DNA of 64,000 nt, from the NCBI GenBank assembly GCA_029204225.1, contig CM055095.1, forward strand, positions 18,389,483 through 18,453,482. Direction: 5' to 3'. The notes under the pieces are model-generated. The model was not told the DNA's origin and searched no databases. It saw nothing but the letters and a program-made list of their open reading frames with translations. This stretch comes from Diphasiastrum complanatum (Eukaryota > Streptophyta > Lycopodiopsida > Lycopodiales > Lycopodiaceae). This document shows, piece by piece, positions 59,301 to 64,000 of this stretch. The position numbers were made by a program, and so were the translations under genes. Numbering within the stretch: position 1 is the first letter of the stretch; the number at the start of each line of letters is the position of its first letter.

Positions 59301-59861
59301 CTCTTCAACTACTAATACATTGTGTAGCTTTTCTATAGTAGGCAAAGTGTCTTGGATTGCAAAGCTTTGGACCAAATTTGTAAAGCCACTCCCTAGACCA
59401 TTTAGGACAATCTGAACAAGCTCACTATCTTGAATCTTCTCTCCAATGGAAGCTAACTCCCTATTAAGAGACTTGATTCTTAGCACATAATCTTGTGCAT
59501 TCTCATCACTCCTCTTCATGCTTTGTAGAATCTGGTTCCTAAGCATGAGAACCCTCGAAGTGTTACTAGACTCATAGATAGATTTTAAAGATTCCCAAGC
59601 CTCTTTAGCACTCTTACATGATGATACTTCCCTTAAAAGATCATTGCTTACATTCATCTTAATACAGTGAAGTGCAAGCCTAGACCTCTTCTTGTATCTC
59701 ACTAATTCTTGTGCACCTAGAGGTTCATCTTCATCATCTATTAGAAACTCATAAAGGTCCTGGAGCACCATTAGTGACTCCATCCTCACTTTCCAAATAG
59801 CATAATTGGTAGAATTTAACCTCTCACTAGCTTCTAGAAGGTAGGCTCCCACTGATCCCAT
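56292..59861 (-). CDS. gag-pol: Copia E Gag-Pol polyprotein (Gag, protease, integrase, reverse transcriptase)
   Basis: The 1189-codon frame starts MGSVGAYLLEASERLNSTNY. In order: Gag (1-245), zinc knuckle CFFCGKKGHFASEC (250-263), aspartic protease WWIDSGANSHMT (Asp 310), pre-integrase zinc motif WHKRLGHPNYK (441) with CGKRCEAC (472-479), integrase catalytic triad Asp 506 (IHSDVH), Asp 568 (RSDNGGEY) and Glu 604 (SERRN), a Pro/Arg linker (740-790), and reverse transcriptase with LDCKWVFRLKY (850), LDLTNAFLNGYLEEEIYM (917) and YVDD (1002-1005). It ends in YSDSDFA, the first RNase H Asp, where a frameshift adds a 20-residue wrong tail. All catalytic residues are intact, so the protein should be active up to RNase H. 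The long single frame, with gag and pol fused, is normal for copia. Confidence 0.95.
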   Translation of the reverse strand: MGSVGAYLLEASERLNSTNYAIWKVRMESLMVLQDLYEFLIDDEDEPLGAQELVRYKKRSRLALHCIKMNVSNDLLREVSSCKSAKEAWESLKSIYESSNTSRVLMLRNQILQSMKRSDENAQDYVLRIKSLNRELASIGEKIQDSELVQIVLNGLGSGFTNLVQSFAIQDTLPTIEKLHNVLVVEECRMLHTNARMNAISLQDGDEKANFSFKSKKKTNGKKKHFKETKEEDEASSSKGKIKDKSKYKCFFCGKKGHFASECLKKKKAQESKQSNIAHQEEEEDEESSLMVYNKPPSSKSNTNDSWWIDSGANSHMTYQKDIFSTLLSYNDLHRSIYTASSQECKISGIGTIPLYVGSSKRMNLDNVLYVPKLTKNLLSVGQLMDNGLDVQFKHGVCSILRNDECIAKGFKQGRLFKLDANIAVESVNLAKVELSKVELWHKRLGHPNYKAMESMTTKELAVGLPKHLSKCGKRCEACSLSKAHKLPFSRSTSRSNSPLELIHSDVHSFSHESNGGAKYYVIFIDDYSRFCWMYLLSSKSMVFDSFVKFKTLVENQLSTKIKVLRSDNGGEYVSNKLIDFCISNGIKRELSCPYTPQQNGVSERRNRSLCECAKALRLDASLSKPFWGEAITCANYLCNRLPNQAIGGITPFEALFGEKPNLKDLKVFGSTCYVHQSLDKRRKDDATSIKGIFVGYGENSKGYRVFNPITSKVIVSRDVIFEGHACDLDDNATNHLDAKDHARMEEELPSEEELEDPPQDARTPRTPRRSTRARSEPLRLTYDGQGDQREGSSSFTSYTFLTSMLDEPTCYEDACKSKSWMDAMQVEYDALIENHTWDLVDLPQGKKPLDCKWVFRLKYNQDGSISKHKSRLVAKGFLQTKGIDYDETFAPVAKLVTIRLIISLATTFNWELFQLDLTNAFLNGYLEEEIYMRQPEGFIKAKHEGKVCFLKKSLYGLKQAPRAWYSRLNSFLISINFVMSAYDPSLYISFHDGMIIILVLYVDDIILSGNDLDGIRNVKIALAKEFKMVDLGLLSFILGIEVIRGCDFSFICQSKYATSILDRFGMKNCKGIETPMEQHVKASIGCDEASFEDITLYRRLIGSLIYLTITRPDLSYSVGKLSQFMQSPLVSHWKMAKRVLRYISFTKNFGILYRGTNLGLRAYSDSDFAVTKWIEDQQVPLPPFYVIE

Positions 59862-60480
59862 CTTACTAGCAAGATTCTACACACAAGATATAGATTTGTT
59901 TGGACCTGAAACTCACAAAGGTTTCAAACTTGTAGTGTTTCACTCAAATGTTGACTTCTAATCCAACAGATGGATTTGTAATCACAGTTCTATCACTCCC
60001 TCACAAGCTGGAATGAAGATAAGATGAGATGAAAACTACACTCAAGCAAATCTTGCCAATCTTGGCTATTCTTGGACAAAAACTGACTCTATCTCTCTCA
60101 TTCACTTTGATGTACTTTCAAGACCTGGTTTCCACTTTAAGAAGGTCTGAAATCAGCCTAGATTAATTATTTTTCATGAAACAAATTCAAAACTAATCAA
60201 TGGCAAGTGATCTTGGTAGCTTATCCTAGGATTTGCACCAAAAATTACATCAAACTGACACCATATGAATTTTCTATGATCCAATGAATATGGGTTATTA
60301 AATGCTGGTTCAGAAATTCCCACACGTGTGAACAGTACGGATTTTGATCCTGAAAAAGTTTGGGATCAAATCCCCTCACCAAAACCTGGATACCAGCTCG
60401 CCCTTCCAATACTAGCTTTTTGCACCAAAACCTGCTAAAACTGGATTAGATTCAAACACAGATCAATGGCCTTGTACTTG
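59862..60480. other. 5' leader of copia E
   Basis: Non-coding region between gag and the primer-binding site, with CACACGTGTG at 60321-60330. Similar in layout and sequence to the copia D leader. Confidence 0.8.
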
Positions 60481-60492
60481 GCTCTGATACCA
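60481..60492 (-). other. Primer-binding site of copia E
   Basis: GCTCTGATACCA on the plus strand, giving TGGTATCAGAGC on the minus strand, directly abutting the LTR. Confidence 0.92.
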
Positions 60493-61171
60493 TGTGAAAA
60501 GTACAGTACTAAGGACCATAAATGGATCTTTGAATGATCCACAAGGTGATTGTATGCTTGTTAAACAATCTATCAGAAACTAGTCATCAGAAAACAAGAT
60601 CTAGTTTAGCAGCTTGATAGGAAACAAGTAGAGACAATCAAAGCATTGATCAAATAGTCTAATCCAACTCCACACGTGTGGAAATAAGGCTGTACTACGG
60701 CCTGTAGACAATGTTTACAAAGTGCCAAAGCTGGGTTTCATTGGAAAAATAGAGTAATCACCATACAATGAGAGGAAACTCGAGTTTCTCCTTGAGGCTC
60801 CAAAAAGTTTCTATCTTCTCACTATGGAGAATGGAAATACATAGTAAAACACACTTCCTTTGCAAAGTTAGGTGAAAATCCAGCATGTAATAAGGAAGTA
60901 GACTCCACTTTCTTGCCCTAATGTGAAAACCCTAGTCTAGATCCAAGAGTCATGCTTGGTAGGTGCATGGTAGGTACAAATCTCATCATAAATCATGGTC
61001 TAGATCCTACAAAGTAGGAATCACTACCAAATAGACACAACCACTCCTCTTGACTCGTGGTAACCTACTTTAGGTGTGTATGTACAAGTGGCACTTTGGC
61101 CATTCAAGTAACCAACAAACAATATTGACAAAATGTACAATATTCTACATGGCTAGATTTGCCAATGTAGG
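60493..61171 (-). repeat. 5' LTR of copia E, missing its outer 12 bases
   Basis: Collinear without gaps with 55191-55869. It contains CACACGTGTG at 60671-60680. At 61171 the sequence switches from the LTR end to unrelated DNA (ATATAGATGG). Confidence 0.9.
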
Positions 61172-61499
61172 ATATAGATGGTTTTTGCACCTCTTGCCTA
61201 AAGTGTACAATCTTGAATGCCTAATGCTTGTTCATTATTGTTATATGTGCAGTTATTATTTTCTATTTTTCACAAAGGGCTCATTTAATGCATGCTTATA
61301 ATTTAGAATCAGAACGAGAACGTTCGTTTCAAGCTTGGAAGAGAATAGGCCATTGTTCATAGCAGTAGTTGTGGCTAATTGGCTCGACTCTATCTAAGCA
61401 CATTCGTTAGGAATCAGAGTGCAAAATTGCCATCGGATTCCATCAATGGTTTATTTGAACCAAAGAGTCTTAATTTAAGTTGATACATTGTAAGCCACA
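61172..61499. other. Spacer before copia J gag
   Basis: No primer-binding site or LTR boundary of element J was found here; the J leader may have been cut when E inserted or by deletion. Confidence 0.35.
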
Positions 61500-62768
61500 A
61501 TGGCATCAATCAGCAGCATTCAATCAAATATATGCACTATACTAGAGGCATATGGGTCAAACTACTTGGCCTGGAAGGTGAAGACTTCCCTCATCCTAAG
61601 AGGAAAAGCTTTATGGCTATAGGTGGATGGGACCGAAGAGAAGCCAGCCAACACCGACAAGGAGCTTCGCGAATGGAAGGAGAAAAATGATAAAGTGGTA
61701 GTTGTCATATCCTCCTCCATAGAAGATAACATTACACTTGATCTCTCATTGATCTCCAATGCAAGAGAAATGTGGGATACATTGATATCAAGGTTTGAGA
61801 CCAAATCACGCAGCCAAATAATGCATTTGGAACATCAACTCACCTATCTTAGATGGGATGGTAAAGATCTCACAAGCTTCATCAAGAAGATAAAGAATTT
61901 ATTCCTTTCTTTACACAACGCTGGAACCAAACACGTTGTCTCACAGGAGAACCAACTCACATACCTTTTATGTGCGCTACCAAGATCATTCCAGACAACA
62001 TGTACTGTATTGGCTAAAGATCCTATGATGACTCTTGAAAAGGCAATAGCTGAAATCAAAGAAGAAGTTGAAGCAAGAGAGCATTACGACGACAAGCATG
62101 AGCCTAATCAAGCTCTCTATAACAACAAGGAACAACGAAAGAAGAAGCTTCCACCTAAGAATGAGTCCTCTCAAAGGTCAAATCATAACCAATAGAAAGA
62201 AGCAGACAAAGAAGGAAGATGGAAGTCAACTACCAGGCATAAACCACAAGGTAGTGACAAAAAATCTTACATCAGATGCAGATGCGAAGATCATACCATT
62301 GATACATGTTGGTTGAATCCAAGGATTGAGTGCATACACTATCATAAGAAAGGGCATGCAGCCATGGATTGCTGTCAAAATCCAAGGAACAAAAAGGCAC
62401 AAAGCAAGAAGCAGACCACAAACAGCTCATTGTATGTAGAGGAGCCAGAATCCTCGAAGATGGTTGAAGAGAGAACAAACAACAATCCATCTGCTTATCT
62501 ATGCACCGATGTATGTGCCACATCACAGGCTGATACACAGGAAGTATTTTTTGATTCGGGAGCAACATCACACTTTGTGACATCAAAGCAGATGATACCT
62601 GATTATTGCCAGATAGACTACTCCAGATATATCATTCGGGGAGATGGCTCACGACACCAAGTTAGTGGAACAGGTGCACTATGGCTGTATACCAATGGCA
62701 GAGGAAGGTTGATGATGTGCTCAATGTACCAATGCTCCATAAGGATCTATTATTTGTCGCGAAGTTAG
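61500..62768 (+). pseudogene. gag: Copia J: Gag, zinc knuckles and protease
   Basis: Gag starts MASISSIQSNICTILEAYGS at 61500. A TAG at about 61620 and another at 62193-62195 interrupt one continuous frame. Typical motifs are ELREWKEKNDKVVVVISSSI and ISNAREMWDTLISRFETKSR. Two Cys/His clusters follow: CRCEDHTIDTC and CIHYHKKGHAAMDC, the second lacking its second Cys (His instead). The protease reads VFFDSGATSHFVTSKQM (near 62550) with its Asp intact. Confidence 0.85.
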
Positions 62769-63319
62769 TTGATGCAGACATGAATGCCACTTTTATAGAT
62801 GACTTATGTGAAGTGAAGGAAGCTAACACCACTCACCTTATCATGCAAGGGAAGTGCAAAGGAAACTTGTATCACCTGAAGGGCTGAAGCAGTAGCTACA
62901 GCCACTACCTGTAGAACAGGACAAGTAAATCAAGCGTTCCTCACACTACTCCACATGAGGCGTGGTGGGCCAATCAACAAGCCAACTCTGGCTCACATAC
63001 GCATCTTTGGATGTGTAGCATACGCACACATTCTAGATCATAAGCAAAAGAAGCTGGATGAAAAAGTTGACGAAGGCTTTTTTGTTGAATATGATGTACA
63101 CTCATCATACTATAGGCTCTACATGCCAAAGACGATGAAGATCAGTTTGACGAAGCTAGAATGATGGCTGATGGAGACTCTATTGGCTACAGGATTCTAA
63201 GCAAGACATATTATGATCTGCCCACATTGACAGAGGGAGCAGATGCTGAACACTTGGATCAAGATGTTCACTTACCACATGAGTTGAGTGACGACTCAAA
63301 AAATGAGTAGGCTGTAGAC
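62769..63319 (+). pseudogene. pol: Copia J: pre-integrase scrap and integrase C-terminus
   Basis: Protease-tail and pre-integrase sequence (VPMLHKDLLFVAKLVDADMN) ends at 62887. After about 65 bp the frame resumes in the integrase C-terminus (KPTLAHIRIFGCVAYAHILD). The whole catalytic core of integrase, with its D-D-E residues, is deleted. Confidence 0.75.
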
Positions 63320-64000
63320 ATGCCTAGAGCTATAACACCGACTACCCACAACGGTTCCACACCTAGTCGTAAAGACAAAGGGAAGGCAATAGTAGCACCC
63401 GAGCAACCTCTACGAAGATCCGCAAGAGAGCACAAACCACCTGTCAGATATGGTCCTGACAGTTTATCTTCTATGATGGAAGAATTTTGTGGATTCAGCG
63501 GTGAACCACAAAACTATGATGAGGCTATCGATAGTCTTGATAAGGACATATGGATAAAAGCAACTGAGGAAGAAATACACTCCATGGAGTTGACACTTGA
63601 ACCAGTTTTGGATGACAAAAAGAAGACTATTAAATGTAAATGCATCTACAAGTGTAATTATGGAGCTGATGGCAAGGTATTATGATACAAAGCAAGGCTA
63701 GTAGCTAAAGGCTTCTCACAGAAGTATGTTGTTGACTACACTAAGACTTTTTCTCCAATCATCAAGCATACCTCCATACATTTGTTGATCGCATATGCAG
63801 CAACATACAATCTAAAGATCCACATTGTGGATATAAAAAAAAGCGTGTTCCTACATGGAGAACTCAAGGAGGAACTCTATATGGATCAGCCGCCAGGTTT
63901 TATCTGTAACTCGTATATTGACTACACATGTAGGATGCACAAAAGCATCTACGGACTGAAGTAGTCCGTCAAACAATGGTATAAGAAAAAGGATCATGCT
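63320..64000 (+). pseudogene. pol: Copia J: linker and reverse transcriptase, incomplete at window end
   Basis: The linker (PLRRSAREHKPPVRYGPDSL) leads to RT sequence NYDEAIDSLDKDIWIKATEE, CKCIYKCNYGADG, a TGA at 63683-63685, ARLVAKGFSQKYVVDYTKTF, IKKSVFLHGELKEELYMDQP and SIYGLK. There a TAG takes the place of the Gln in YGLKQS (a C-to-T change). The YVDD box would lie beyond 64000. Confidence 0.8.

Larger units (their letters stand above)
55191..61171 (-). mobile_element. Copia element E, young and nearly complete
   Basis: Two LTRs (55191-55881 and 60493-61171) flank a single long Gag-Pol frame on the minus strand with primer-binding site and polypurine tract. The aligned 679 bp of the LTRs differ at only four positions by my reading (99.4% identical), so insertion was recent. 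The right LTR lacks its outermost 12 bases (CAATTTTTCACA), so no target duplication can be recognised. It is the best-preserved element in the window. Confidence 0.92.
61500..64000 (+). mobile_element. Copia element J (family B), decayed, runs off the window
   Basis: Plus-strand copia with Gag, two Cys/His clusters, protease, a deleted integrase core, and a reverse transcriptase that continues past the window end. Same family as B and B2. Confidence 0.85.

Noticed and set aside
57495..59415. Plus-strand frames within copia E
   Set aside because: Shadows of the intact minus-strand Gag-Pol.

Overview
The window is nuclear DNA of a land plant. It holds a plant-type pentatricopeptide-repeat (PPR) gene, several families of plant Ty1/copia and Ty3/gypsy retrotransposons (copia primer-binding sites complementary to initiator tRNA-Met), GT-AG introns of about 100 bp and long CT/GA microsatellites. 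The PPR style (many PLS units, a decayed DYW tail) and the dense old retroelements fit a seed-free vascular plant such as a fern; this is inference.

Layout. 355-2712: one long intact-looking gene, a PLS-class PPR protein, with wreckage of a DYW domain after its stop. 3185-12096: copia relics on both strands, a cluster of short palindromes and one unrecognised relic. 12097-15009: nothing recognisable. 15010-30090: a nest in which copia B is broken by copia C, C is broken by a gypsy element (Y1, minus strand, with an extra reading frame downstream of pol), and Y1 is cut off against copia D. 30680-33060: decayed gypsy Y2. 34727-47479: copia fragments B2, G, H and F. 48318-48712: a fragment of an FCP1-like phosphatase gene joined to an antisense piece of LTR. 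49297-52067: copia I. 52818-54788: the most unusual locus. 55191-61171: a young, nearly intact copia element (E). 61500-64000: copia J, running off the window.

Most notable locus. At 52818-54788 a histone H3-like domain is followed, in one continuous frame, by an acidic linker and a Ulp1/SENP-like (C48) cysteine protease domain spread over four exons. It is broken by four same-frame stop codons and probably one frameshift. I know of no described protein with this architecture, though I could not search.

Working together. Except for the PPR gene, little here looks functional for the host. Element E could supply a near-complete Gag-Pol. Most other elements carry nonsense codons, often of the kind C-to-T change produces, and internal deletions, as expected of methylated, silenced retrotransposons. 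A CACACGTGTG (G-box) palindrome recurs in the LTRs and flanks of several copia elements.
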